DNA from: Oscillospiraceae bacterium
GTDB taxonomy: Bacteria; Bacillota; Clostridia; Oscillospirales; Oscillospiraceae
Direction of reading: 5' to 3'
DNA: 64,000 nucleotides
NCBI GenBank assembly: GCA_015067925.1
Contig: SVLN01000002.1
Location: forward strand, 47,027-111,026
Shown: in pieces, positions 19,730 to 28,493 of the stretch
How positions within the stretch are numbered: the first letter of the stretch is position 1
Layout: the number at the start of each line of letters is the position of its first letter
Made by a program: the position numbers and the translations under genes
The notes under the pieces: generated by a model
Seen by the model: only the letters and a program-made list of their open reading frames with translations
Database searches by the model: none
What the model was told of the DNA's origin: nothing

Positions 19730-20254
19730 TTAAATACTTCTTCTCATCTTACGAGATGACCACAGGAAATACCAGACAATCAGTAAAACTACTGCCATTT
19801 CCAGCAGAATTGGAATACATTTATCTGCATGGGCGTTTGCTATCAGCAGGCCAATGCCGATGGCAAGAACCAGAGCTGCAGCCAGGAAAATGTAGGCACA
19901 GGTACGGAAAGAACTCGCTAATTTTTTGCGCCTTGCAACTAGAAGATCACGCTGCGGCAGTTTTGGCTCACTGCCGGTGAGCGGAGTCCGCCAGATGAAA
20001 TAGCCTGAAAGGTGTGCGCATAGTTCCCAACCAAGGCTTTCCCACTGGTCTCGATAGGAAGGAAGTGCGTTCTTATTATAATCCACAGCAAAGCGGAAAT
20101 TACGGCTTTGAGTAGGGAAGAGGGTCAAAAGCAGAGAATTTTGCATGCCCATGGTATCCAGATTCTTACCCTCATTGGAAAGTTTCTCCAGTTTCTGTTC
20201 CAGACCAATCAGAGTCGGGTAACGGAGCAAGGGAAATAAAAGAAGCTGTTTCAT
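19730..20254 (-). CDS. DUF2812-like membrane protein
   Basis: Cytoplasmic domain (YRDQWESLGWELCAHLSGYFIWRTP) plus two C-terminal TMs. Confidence 0.6.
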   Translation of the reverse strand: MKQLLLFPLLRYPTLIGLEQKLEKLSNEGKNLDTMGMQNSLLLTLFPTQSRNFRFAVDYNKNALPSYRDQWESLGWELCAHLSGYFIWRTPLTGSEPKLPQRDLLVARRKKLASSFRTCAYIFLAAALVLAIGIGLLIANAHADKCIPILLEMAVVLLIVWYFLWSSRKMRRSI

Positions 20255-20256
20255 GC

Positions 20257-21240
20257 TCAGGCGTTCTCCTTTAAAGTCATCACATAGGCAGGATCCTGGC
20301 AGATGGGGCGTCCAAAACCAAAGAACTGTACGTCGGTTTCATCGGCAATTTTCTGCATCACAGCAAGAGAACGGTTACCGCCGGTGAGAATCACAGGGGC
20401 TCCGGTCAGCTTTCTAAGCTCGGCTGCATAGCCGCGGAAGTAAGACTGACTCTCTGGAGTCGAAGCATCCTGCATCAGATTACCGCCGCTGACTTCAATG
20501 ACATCCACGCCGTTCTGGAGCAGCAGCTGGGATGCAACCAGGCTGTCTGCCTCCGTCAGGCCGTTTTCACCGGCGTCGGAGGAGTTGATCTTAGCCCAGA
20601 TGGGGAAATCATCGCCTACCGCTTCGCGCACCCGACGAGCAACCATGCACAGGAAACGAGCACGGTTTTCGATGCTGCCGCCATAGGCGTCAGTGCGGAT
20701 GTTTTTATCCGGAGACAGGAACTGGCTGAGCAGATAGCCATGGGCTGCGTGCAGCTCCACACCGTCAAAACCGGCGGCCTTACAGCGGCTGGCTGCAGCG
20801 GCAAACTCATCGGCCAGGAAGCTCATATCATCTTCCGTCATTTCCACGGGCATAATGCCGGTGCCGGGGTGCTGAATGGCAGAGGGTGCAAAGACGTGAT
20901 CGTTTCCTTTGTTGGCAGGACCGCAGGCGCCGCCGTAGACGATCTGGCAGACGATGCGCACATTATAGCTGTGTACCATCTCAATCAAGGGACGATAAGT
21001 ATCCACCAGAGAATCGTCATGCATGCCCAGCATGTTGGCAGCAGGATGCTCCACAGGGTCAACGGTTGTAAAACCGGTCAGAATGGTGCCGATGCCGCCT
21101 TTGCACAGATCCTCGTAGTGATCGTAAACAGCCTGGGCAGGAACACCGTTTTCCGCGGTCTTTTCCCAACAGGCCGCACGGATGAAATGATTCTTTACAT
21201 TCAGACTGCCAAGCTTGGCAGGGGAATACAGATCGATCAT
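20257..21240 (-). CDS. NADH:flavin oxidoreductase (old yellow enzyme family)
   Basis: FDGVELHAAHGYLLSQFLSPDKNIRTDAYGGSIENRARF. Confidence 0.93.
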   Translation of the reverse strand: MIDLYSPAKLGSLNVKNHFIRAACWEKTAENGVPAQAVYDHYEDLCKGGIGTILTGFTTVDPVEHPAANMLGMHDDSLVDTYRPLIEMVHSYNVRIVCQIVYGGACGPANKGNDHVFAPSAIQHPGTGIMPVEMTEDDMSFLADEFAAAASRCKAAGFDGVELHAAHGYLLSQFLSPDKNIRTDAYGGSIENRARFLCMVARRVREAVGDDFPIWAKINSSDAGENGLTEADSLVASQLLLQNGVDVIEVSGGNLMQDASTPESQSYFRGYAAELRKLTGAPVILTGGNRSLAVMQKIADETDVQFFGFGRPICQDPAYVMTLKENA

Positions 21241-21373
21241 AATACACCTCAGAATAGATTGAATTAAAATAATTGTATGTGCTTTTGAAACCTCTGTCAA
21301 GGAAAAAACGAAACGCAGAAATACTGCTTGATTTTTTGAAAAAGACCTGATATAATACTCAGGCAATTGAGAT

Positions 21374-21449
21374 GGAAGCGTAGCTCAGCAGGGAGAGCGC
21401 CTGCTTCACACGCAGGAGGTCATCGGTTCGAGCCCGGTCGTTTCCACCA
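21374..21449 (+). tRNA. tRNA-Val (anticodon CAC), CCA encoded
   Basis: Cloverleaf: acceptor GGAAGCG/CGTTTCC, anticodon loop TTCACAC, GGTTCGAGCCC T-arm, ACCA end. Confidence 0.95.
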
Positions 21450-21502
21450 GATTTTGGAGCAAGCTAAGCTTGCTCCATTTTTTATATCAAGGAGATGAAA
21501 CG

Positions 21503-21934
21503 ATGCGCTTTCTAACAAAAGAAGTTTACAGTTCTATCGCCAGTAGAAAGATGGATAGTTCGCATGCTAACTTAATATCGGAAGCGTATCAAAAAGAATT
21601 TGAAAAGCAGAATATAGATTCTGAAATTCCGCAGCAGCTGATTCGTCTGCACGATCAGGAAATTGAACAGCTCATTCTGACAGAAGATCACACAATGGTG
21701 CTGCGGTTTAAGGACTACGGCTGGGGCGCAGATCAACTGGTGCTGCATAACGCAAAGGTATTAACAATGGATTGCTGGCCGGAAGATCTGCATTGGCTTT
21801 ACCATGAGCTTTTCCGAGCTAAGAGAAATAAAAATGAGTATGAGCTGCACATCTTACTAAGCGGCAGAGGATTTAGTGCGTATGATCTGATCGTGCAGTG
21901 TAAGACAATCGAACTGAAGATGAATCAAAAATGA
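21503..21934 (+). CDS. DUF4085-like protein of unknown function
   Basis: N-terminal MRFLTKEVYS and overall pattern. Confidence 0.5.
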   Translation: MRFLTKEVYSSIASRKMDSSHANLISEAYQKEFEKQNIDSEIPQQLIRLHDQEIEQLILTEDHTMVLRFKDYGWGADQLVLHNAKVLTMDCWPEDLHWLYHELFRAKRNKNEYELHILLSGRGFSAYDLIVQCKTIELKMNQK

Positions 21935-21981
21935 GCAATGCCTATTTATAGTATTGAATCCGCCTTATTCTGAGCAGGCGT

Positions 21982-22054
21982 TGGCAGTTGGGCCTTATAA
22001 GGGCCTTGGAAGGCACATTGCGCTTTCGAGGGACCCCTTGAAAGCCAACTGCCA
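21982..22054. ncRNA. Candidate structured RNA or small inverted-repeat element (multibranch fold)
   Basis: 10-bp closing stem TGGCAGTTGG/CCAACTGCCA enclosing two or three internal hairpins. Confidence 0.4.
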
Positions 22055-22069
22055 TTAATAATCCGCTTT

Positions 22070-22101
22070 GAACGCAACAAAATTTTTATTTTGTTGCGTT
22101 C
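22070..22101. repeat. 14-bp perfect inverted repeat with 4-nt loop
   Basis: gaacgcaacaaaat-tttt-attttgttgcgttc. Confidence 0.9.
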
Positions 22102-22190
22102 GAGATGTTCATGTGTTATAATGGATTTACAGAGCAGCCGCCACTTCCCTCTGGCTGGCAGTATCTGAAATTGAAGCCGGTGGTGTAATT

Positions 22191-23186
22191 ATGCCTGACT
22201 TTACCGATTGCCCGCAGATCCTGCGCGAGTTTCTGGCCTACCATGATACGATCAAAGGCCAATCCCAAATGACAATTCAGGAATACTATTTGGATCTTCG
22301 TCTGTTTTTCCGCTTTATGTGGATGGTTAAACACGAGATGCCCTATTCCACGAATCTGGATGAGCTTTCTATCAAAGCTGTGGATCTGAACTTTATTCGT
22401 TCCATCTCCACAACAGATATCTACGACTTTCTCTCCTTCCTGGCCAACAATCGGCCAAGGGATCCGGACGGTGCCAGCAATGACAAAGGCATTGGTTCTG
22501 CTGCTCGTGCCCGAAAACTCTCGGCAATTAAATCCTTCTATAAATACTTAACAGTACGAACAAAACAGTTGGATACCAACCCGGTTCAGGATTTTGAGTA
22601 TCCAAAACTACGCAAAAGTCTGCCAAGATACCTGACTTTGGAACAATCTCGGGCACTTTTGAATGCTGTTGACGGCCCCAACAAGGAGCGAGATTACGCC
22701 ATTTTAATGATTTTCCTCAATTGCGGCATCCGTCGCTCAGAGCTGGTCGGCCTGAATCTGACAGATATTTCTGAAGATCGAATCCGCGTGGTGGGCAAAG
22801 GCAATAAGGAGCGCATTGTGTTCATGGGCTCTGCCTGCCGCCGGGCTATTGACGCGTATCTACCCATTCGGGAAAAGATGGTTTTGACAGACAACAAGGC
22901 TCTCTTTGGTTCCCGGGATAAAAACCGCATCAGCGTTACAGCGGTGCATCGCCTTGTGAAGAAGCATCTTCTTGCAGCGGGATTGGACGCCTCTACCCTC
23001 TCGGCGCATAAGCTGCGCCATACGGCAGCGACTTTGATGCTCTCCAATGGCGTGGATGTCAAGACGGTGCAGGAAGTTCTGGGGCATGAGCATCTGAACA
23101 CCACCGAGGTCTACACGCACATTGAAAACACCGAGCTGCGTATCGCAGCCGAGGCCAATCCCCTCTCCAAATTTGAATCGGAATAA
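22191..23186 (+). CDS. Tyrosine recombinase (XerC/XerD family)
   Basis: CGIRRSELVGL, LSAHKLRHTAATLMLSNGVDVKTVQEVLGHEHLNTTEVYTH. Confidence 0.93.
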   Translation: MPDFTDCPQILREFLAYHDTIKGQSQMTIQEYYLDLRLFFRFMWMVKHEMPYSTNLDELSIKAVDLNFIRSISTTDIYDFLSFLANNRPRDPDGASNDKGIGSAARARKLSAIKSFYKYLTVRTKQLDTNPVQDFEYPKLRKSLPRYLTLEQSRALLNAVDGPNKERDYAILMIFLNCGIRRSELVGLNLTDISEDRIRVVGKGNKERIVFMGSACRRAIDAYLPIREKMVLTDNKALFGSRDKNRISVTAVHRLVKKHLLAAGLDASTLSAHKLRHTAATLMLSNGVDVKTVQEVLGHEHLNTTEVYTHIENTELRIAAEANPLSKFESE

Positions 23187-23223
23187 CCGTAACCACCCGT
23201 ACTTTGGTACGGGTGGTTTTTTC

Positions 23224-23252
23224 TTGACTTATCGGAAACGGACTGATATAAT
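23224..23252 (+). promoter_or_regulatory. SigA promoter upstream of the AbrB-like gene
   Basis: TTGACT-17-TATAAT. Confidence 0.85.
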
Positions 23253-23293
23253 GGTTATACAAGTTATACTAGTATTACAATTGAGGTGAAAAA

Positions 23294-23569
23294 ATGAAAG
23301 ATGCATTTGGACAGCAGCTTTATATGGGCTCGGCAAAGGTCGGTCCCAAGGGACAGATCGTGATCCCCAAGGAAGTGCGGGAGATGTTCGGAATCGAACC
23401 CGGGGATAATGTGATTATCCTGGCAGATGCCAATCGCGGCATTGCCATTGAGCGTACCGGTTTCTTCCGGCGTGTGGCAGATGCGGCCTTTGATCGAAAT
23501 GGGATCACCTACTCTGACCTGAGTCCCATTCCCGCAAAGAAAGAAGATGACGAAGATGATCAGACTTGA
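23294..23569 (+). CDS. AbrB/SpoVT-type transcriptional regulator
   Basis: AKVGPKGQIVIPKEVREMFGIEPGDNVII. Confidence 0.9.
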   Translation: MKDAFGQQLYMGSAKVGPKGQIVIPKEVREMFGIEPGDNVIILADANRGIAIERTGFFRRVADAAFDRNGITYSDLSPIPAKKEDDEDDQT

Positions 23570-24284
23570 GAATCTAACAAAGCAGTACGGCAAACTGACT
23601 GCTGTGGATCAACTCAATCTTGAGATCCACGAAGGTGAACTGTTTGCTCTTCTGGGTGTGAACGGTGCTGGCAAAACGACCACAATCAAGCTCCTCAGCT
23701 GTTTGAGCAGCCCCACTTCCGGGACCGCTTTGGTGGGCGGATACGATGTTACGACGGATCCGATCGAGGTGAAGAGAATCATTGCGGTTTCTCCCCAACA
23801 GACCGCGGTTGCTCCCAATTTGAATGTTCGGGAAAATCTGGAACTGATTTGTGGTGTGCACGGCTACTCTCGCAAAGATGCGAAAGATATGACGGAACGA
23901 GTGCTTGAGGAGTTTGGCCTTCAGGAAATTGCAGCTTCCCGGGCAAAAACGCTCTCCGGTGGCTGGCAGCGCAGACTCTCCATTGCCATGGCATTGATCT
24001 CAAATCCGAAGGTGCTCTTCCTGGATGAGCCTACCCTGGGTCTGGATGTTTTGGCCCGCCGTGAACTGTGGAATGCGATCCGCAGCTTGAAGGGAAAGGT
24101 GACCATTGTACTGACGACCCATTATCTGGAAGAGGCCGAGGCTCTTTGTGACCGGATTGCAATTATGTCCAAAGGCCGACTCCGCGCCTTGGGAACGGTA
24201 GAGCAGCTCAAAGCTCAGACCGAAACAGATTCATTGGAAGATGCTTTTCTTGCGCTCAATGAGAAAGGCGGTGAGGCAAAATGA
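23556..24284 (+). CDS. ABC transporter ATP-binding protein
   Basis: Walker A GVNGAGKTTT, LSGGWQRRLSIAMAL, LFLDEPTLGLD. Confidence 0.95.
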   Translation: MIRLENLTKQYGKLTAVDQLNLEIHEGELFALLGVNGAGKTTTIKLLSCLSSPTSGTALVGGYDVTTDPIEVKRIIAVSPQQTAVAPNLNVRENLELICGVHGYSRKDAKDMTERVLEEFGLQEIAASRAKTLSGGWQRRLSIAMALISNPKVLFLDEPTLGLDVLARRELWNAIRSLKGKVTIVLTTHYLEEAEALCDRIAIMSKGRLRALGTVEQLKAQTETDSLEDAFLALNEKGGEAK

Positions 24285-25009
24285 TGCTCTGCTTTGCCCG
24301 TAGATGTTTGAAAGAGATGCTACGTGATCCGTTGACGGTTCTGTTTGGCATCGGCTTTCCTGTTGTCGTGTTGCTGCTTTTGTCATTGATTCAGGCTAAC
24401 ATTCCTGTGGAGCTGTTTGCGCTGCCCTCCCTTACGCCGGGCATTGCTGTGTTCGGACTCTCGTTTATTTCGCTGTTTTCTGCTCAACTCATCTCCAGAG
24501 ATCGCACAACCGCGTTTATGCTGCGGCTTTATACGTCCCCTATGCGTGCAGCTGATTTTATCCTGGGTTATACCCTTCCCCTACTGCCTCTTTCCATTGT
24601 ACAGATGGCCGTTTGTTTTGTTGTCGCAATGATTCTCGGACTTCCTTTTTCCTGGAATGTTTTCCTGACAATTGTGGTTCTGATCCCAACGGCGCTGGTG
24701 TTCATAGCTCTGGGCCTTCTGTGCGGCAGCATCATGAACGAAAAGCAAGTAGGTGGTCTGTGCGGCGCGCTGCTCACCAACCTGAGTGCCTGGTTGTCGG
24801 GCACCTGGTTCAGTCTGGATCTGATGGGAAGGACGTTCAGACGCATTGCCTTTTCCATGCCATTTGCCAGAGCAGTGGAAGCCGGAAGAGCTGTAATGCG
24901 TGGCGATTTGCGTGAGGTGTTACCAGATCTGATCTGGGTCATCTGCTGGGCGATCGTATTGTGCATTCTGGCTGTGATTTGTTTTCGCCACAAAATGCGT
25001 GATGAATAA
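24281..25009 (+). CDS. ABC-2 type transporter permease
   Basis: Six-TM pattern, overlaps ATPase gene by 4 bp. Confidence 0.88.
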   Translation: MMLCFARRCLKEMLRDPLTVLFGIGFPVVVLLLLSLIQANIPVELFALPSLTPGIAVFGLSFISLFSAQLISRDRTTAFMLRLYTSPMRAADFILGYTLPLLPLSIVQMAVCFVVAMILGLPFSWNVFLTIVVLIPTALVFIALGLLCGSIMNEKQVGGLCGALLTNLSAWLSGTWFSLDLMGRTFRRIAFSMPFARAVEAGRAVMRGDLREVLPDLIWVICWAIVLCILAVICFRHKMRDE

Positions 25010-25010
25010 G

Positions 25011-25043
25011 AAAAGACCTGATACCTCGGTATCAGGTCTTTTT
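25011..25043. terminator. Bidirectional terminator
   Basis: aaaagacctgatacc-tcg-gtatcaggtcttttt. Confidence 0.9.
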
Positions 25044-25044
25044 G

Positions 25045-26415
25045 TTACGGTTCTTTGTCCACAAGAGCAGCTTCTACCGCTTCGCGGATGTTTCTGGCGC
25101 GCAGTAACGTCAAGCCTTCGGGAGCAGTAATATCCGCGGTTCCCTGTCGGGGAATAATACAGCGCTTGAAACCGAGACGGGAGAGTTCGCTGAGCCGCTG
25201 CTGCAAATTGCTCACGGCGCGAAGTTCGCCGGTTAGACCGACTTCGCCGATGGCGGCCAGGTGTTCATCCACCGCCTGATCTCTGCCGGAAGAAGCAATT
25301 GCGATGACAACAGGAAGATCGGAGGCAGGCTCATCCAGCGTCAGACCACCAATGACATTTACATAAGCATCAAAAGCAGAAAGATTCATCCCTGCACGCT
25401 TTTCCATCACCGCCAGCAACAGATTCATGCGGTTGTAGTCAATGCCCACGGAAGTTCTGCGAGGCACGTTGAAGGTCGTGCGCGCCACAAGCGCCTGCAC
25501 TTCTGCCAGAATGGGACGGCTGCCCTCCATCACGCAGGCAACACAGGTGCCAGGCGTTCCCTTTGGGCGACCCGAGAGCAGCATTTCCGAGGGATTTGGT
25601 ACCTCCACCAGACCGGATTCGTCCATTTCAAAGACGCCGATTTCATTGGTGGAGCCAAAGCGGTTCTTCTCAGCGCGCAGCAGACGATAGCTGTTGGTTC
25701 GTTCGCCTTCAAAGTACAGAACGCAGTCTACCATGTGCTCCAATACCTTCGGACCTGCAATGGAACCTTCTTTGTTCACGTGGCCAACGACGAATACCGT
25801 CACCCCTGTCTGTTTGCACAGCTGCATCAGTATCATGGTGCAGTCCTTGACCTGGCTGACGCTGCCGGGGGCAGAATCGTTTTCCGGGCGGTACATGGTC
25901 TGTACCGAGTCAATGATAACCACCTCAGGATCCAGGGCGCTGATTGCTTCCAGCGCATTGCCAAGATTGGTTTCCGAGAGAACGAACAACTTATCCGTAT
26001 GTACCTGCAAGCGATCCGCGCGCAGTTTCAGCTGATGCTCGGATTCCTCACCGGAGATGTAGAGAACAGACTGCTCCTTGCAAATCTGCTCGCAGATTTG
26101 CAGCAGCAGGGTGGATTTGCCGATACCCGGTGCACCGCTGACCAAAACCAAAGATCCCTTCACAGCACCGCCGCCCAGCACGCGATCAAGTTCTCCCATG
26201 CCGGTAAAAAAGCGAAGCTCGCCGGTGCCGGTGATCTCATGCAGGCGCTGAGGAGTCCTGGCCACAAAGCCCGAACTGCCGCCGGATGCCTTTTTTGCAG
26301 AGGATTCCTTGAATTCCACAATGGTATTCCAGGCGCCGCAGGCGGAACATTTGCCCTGCCATTTCATGGTTTCGTTGCCGCATTCCGTGCAGACATAGAC
26401 GGTTTTAGATTTCAT
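25045..26415 (-). CDS. radA: DNA repair protein RadA
   Basis: N-terminal zinc finger CTECGNETMKWQGKCSACGAWNT, Walker A GAPGIGKST, KNRFGSTNEIGVFEM. Confidence 0.97.
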   Translation of the reverse strand: MKSKTVYVCTECGNETMKWQGKCSACGAWNTIVEFKESSAKKASGGSSGFVARTPQRLHEITGTGELRFFTGMGELDRVLGGGAVKGSLVLVSGAPGIGKSTLLLQICEQICKEQSVLYISGEESEHQLKLRADRLQVHTDKLFVLSETNLGNALEAISALDPEVVIIDSVQTMYRPENDSAPGSVSQVKDCTMILMQLCKQTGVTVFVVGHVNKEGSIAGPKVLEHMVDCVLYFEGERTNSYRLLRAEKNRFGSTNEIGVFEMDESGLVEVPNPSEMLLSGRPKGTPGTCVACVMEGSRPILAEVQALVARTTFNVPRRTSVGIDYNRMNLLLAVMEKRAGMNLSAFDAYVNVIGGLTLDEPASDLPVVIAIASSGRDQAVDEHLAAIGEVGLTGELRAVSNLQQRLSELSRLGFKRCIIPRQGTADITAPEGLTLLRARNIREAVEAALVDKEP

Positions 26416-27133
26416 TCTCCTGTATCTCCTTTGGTGCAAGCTCGTAAAGCGCCGATGCGATGACCAGCGCGAGTTTCGTTTGGTATTGAGAGGTTTGCAG
26501 CTTTTCTGCTTCCTGCGGATTGGATAGAAAACCGCACTCCACAAGAATACCGGGGTTTGTAATTTCCCGCATCAGAAAGATCGTATCAGCGGCGCCCTTT
26601 GCCTTCCGGTTGTTTCCGGGATCCAAAGAGGCAGCAAGCCTGGTTTGCAGCAAGTTAGCCAGCTCCTCTGCAGGTGCAATGGCGTTATAAAACACCTGCG
26701 CGCCGGAGTACTTTGACTCCGGGAATTGATTCTGGTGTATGGAAACCAGAAAACCTCGGATCGTTTCGTTCACAAGTTTCACGCGGTTGTGAAGATCCGA
26801 GACTTTTTTCTCCGAAAACGTTTTGCAGCCGGGCGAATAGATTGCCGTATCATCCCGCCGAACCAGGACGGTGTCCATGCCCAGCAGGTGCATCAGATCG
26901 TCCAGCTTTCGGGTCACGGCCAGATTGATGCCGCTTTCCTGCACGCCATCGGCTGTACAGGCACCGCCATCCTCGCCGCCATGCCCGGCATCGAGAACAA
27001 AAACGTAAGACTCGGGCATACTTTCTAGCGACACTGCAACAGAAGTCTTTCTGATCCATATACCACTCAGAGCTGCAGTGAGTAAAATAACGGCTGCAAA
27101 TAAAACCAGTGTTCGGTTCGGAATTCGAAACAT
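26405..27133 (-). CDS. cwlD: N-acetylmuramoyl-L-alanine amidase, CwlD-like
   Basis: VFVLDAGHGGEDGGA, LVSIHQNQFPESKYSGAQVFY, ILVECGFLSNPQE. Confidence 0.85.
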   Translation of the reverse strand: MFRIPNRTLVLFAAVILLTAALSGIWIRKTSVAVSLESMPESYVFVLDAGHGGEDGGACTADGVQESGINLAVTRKLDDLMHLLGMDTVLVRRDDTAIYSPGCKTFSEKKVSDLHNRVKLVNETIRGFLVSIHQNQFPESKYSGAQVFYNAIAPAEELANLLQTRLAASLDPGNNRKAKGAADTIFLMREITNPGILVECGFLSNPQEAEKLQTSQYQTKLALVIASALYELAPKEIQENEI

Positions 27134-27282
27134 GGACAAACACCTCCAAAGAAGCCTATGCCCATTTTCTCCATTATAGCACGAGAGTATTTCTGAGCAA
27201 AGCAAAACTTTGCACACAGATATCAGCTGTGTCATAAAATGTCGTGGAACCTCGGTTCCAAAACGCTGAAGGAGGCATTTGC

Positions 27283-27855
27283 TTGGATCAGAATACGCAA
27301 TCACTGCGTCCGCGCATCACTCCTCGTCCGCCAAGGGATGACGACGCGTTCAACAGGCCGCAGCTGATGGACGACCAGCCGGCGGTTGAGGCTGCGACGA
27401 TGATGAAGAGGAAAAACGATTCCGCAACGCTGCCGAAGGAATTGACCGGCATCCTGCCGGAAAACGCTCCGTTGGCAAATCCTTATGTTCCGTTCCAGCG
27501 AGAGGGCAGCCGCAAGTACGAACTGGACCAGGGCCTGATTCGCGGAACCCTGTTCCCCGGCCTTGATCTGCCGTTTATGGGCATGGTTAACACCAAGGAG
27601 AAAAACACGCCCCTGGCGGAGCTGCAGGCATTGAGCTTTGCTCTGACAGAGCTTGGCATGTATCTGGATACTCACAGAAAAGACAAGGAAGCGCTGGCGC
27701 TCTTTGAGAAGTATGCAAAACTCTATGACGAGGGCATGAAAGAATACGAACGTCGCTGTGGACCGCTGCAGCTGCGCAACGCCGGCGGCAGCGAACAGTT
27801 TGACTGGACGAAGGATCCGTGGCCCTGGGAATACAAGGCAAACAAGGAGGGCTGA
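27283..27855 (+). CDS. Spore coat CotJA-CotJB fusion-like protein
   Basis: CotJA-like LANPYVPFQ.....GLIRGTLFPGLDLPF followed by CotJB-like LQALSFALTELGMYLDTH...WPWE; TTG start with SD AAGGAGG. Confidence 0.75.
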   Translation: MDQNTQSLRPRITPRPPRDDDAFNRPQLMDDQPAVEAATMMKRKNDSATLPKELTGILPENAPLANPYVPFQREGSRKYELDQGLIRGTLFPGLDLPFMGMVNTKEKNTPLAELQALSFALTELGMYLDTHRKDKEALALFEKYAKLYDEGMKEYERRCGPLQLRNAGGSEQFDWTKDPWPWEYKANKEG

Positions 27856-27859
27856 AAAG

Positions 27860-28456
27860 ATGTTCATTTATGAAAAGAAATTGCAATACCCTGTCAAGAT
27901 TGATCGGCCCAATCCGAAACTGGCGTCTGTGATTATCAGCCAGTACGGCGGCCCTGATGGCGAATTGGGTGCTTCTCTGCGCTATCTCAGCCAGCGCTTT
28001 TCCATGCCGACACCGGAATTGAAGGCGCTTTTGACGGACATTGGCACAGAGGAACTTGGGCATCTGGAGATGGTCAGCTCCATCGTGCATCAGCTGACCC
28101 GGAATCTTACTGACGCTCAGATCGAGACCAGCGAGTTTGCCCCCTACTTCGTGGATCACACCACGGGCGTGTATCCCCAGGCAGCCGGTGGTTATCCCTG
28201 GAGTGCCGCTACCATGCAGGTAAAGGGCGATCCCATCACAGACCTGACGGAAGATTTGGCGGCAGAGCAGAAAGCTCGCACAACCTATGACAATCTGCTG
28301 CGCCTTTCCGATGATCCGGACGTCAACGACGTGCTGCGCTTCCTGCGGGAGCGGGAGGTTGTGCACTTCCAGCGCTTCGGCGAGGCCATTGAAAAGCTGC
28401 GCGAGCGCCTGAATATGAAGAACGTCTATTTCATGAATCCCGCCTTCGATCGCTAA
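27860..28456 (+). CDS. cotJC: Spore coat protein CotJC / manganese catalase family
   Basis: MFIYEKKLQYPVKI, GGPDGELGASLRYLSQRF, GTEELGHLEMV. Confidence 0.93.
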   Translation: MFIYEKKLQYPVKIDRPNPKLASVIISQYGGPDGELGASLRYLSQRFSMPTPELKALLTDIGTEELGHLEMVSSIVHQLTRNLTDAQIETSEFAPYFVDHTTGVYPQAAGGYPWSAATMQVKGDPITDLTEDLAAEQKARTTYDNLLRLSDDPDVNDVLRFLREREVVHFQRFGEAIEKLRERLNMKNVYFMNPAFDR

Positions 28457-28462
28457 AAAGAA

Positions 28463-28488
28463 ACCGGCTCACCCATCGGTGAGCCGGT
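28463..28488. terminator. Hairpin between convergent genes
   Basis: accggctcacc-catc-ggtgagccggt. Confidence 0.7.
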
Positions 28489-28493
28489 CAATC

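Noticed and set aside
21374-23186. tRNA-Val plus nearby tyrosine recombinase as an integrated island
   Set aside because: No duplicated tRNA 3' end was seen in the window, and the recombinase resembles a housekeeping Xer protein
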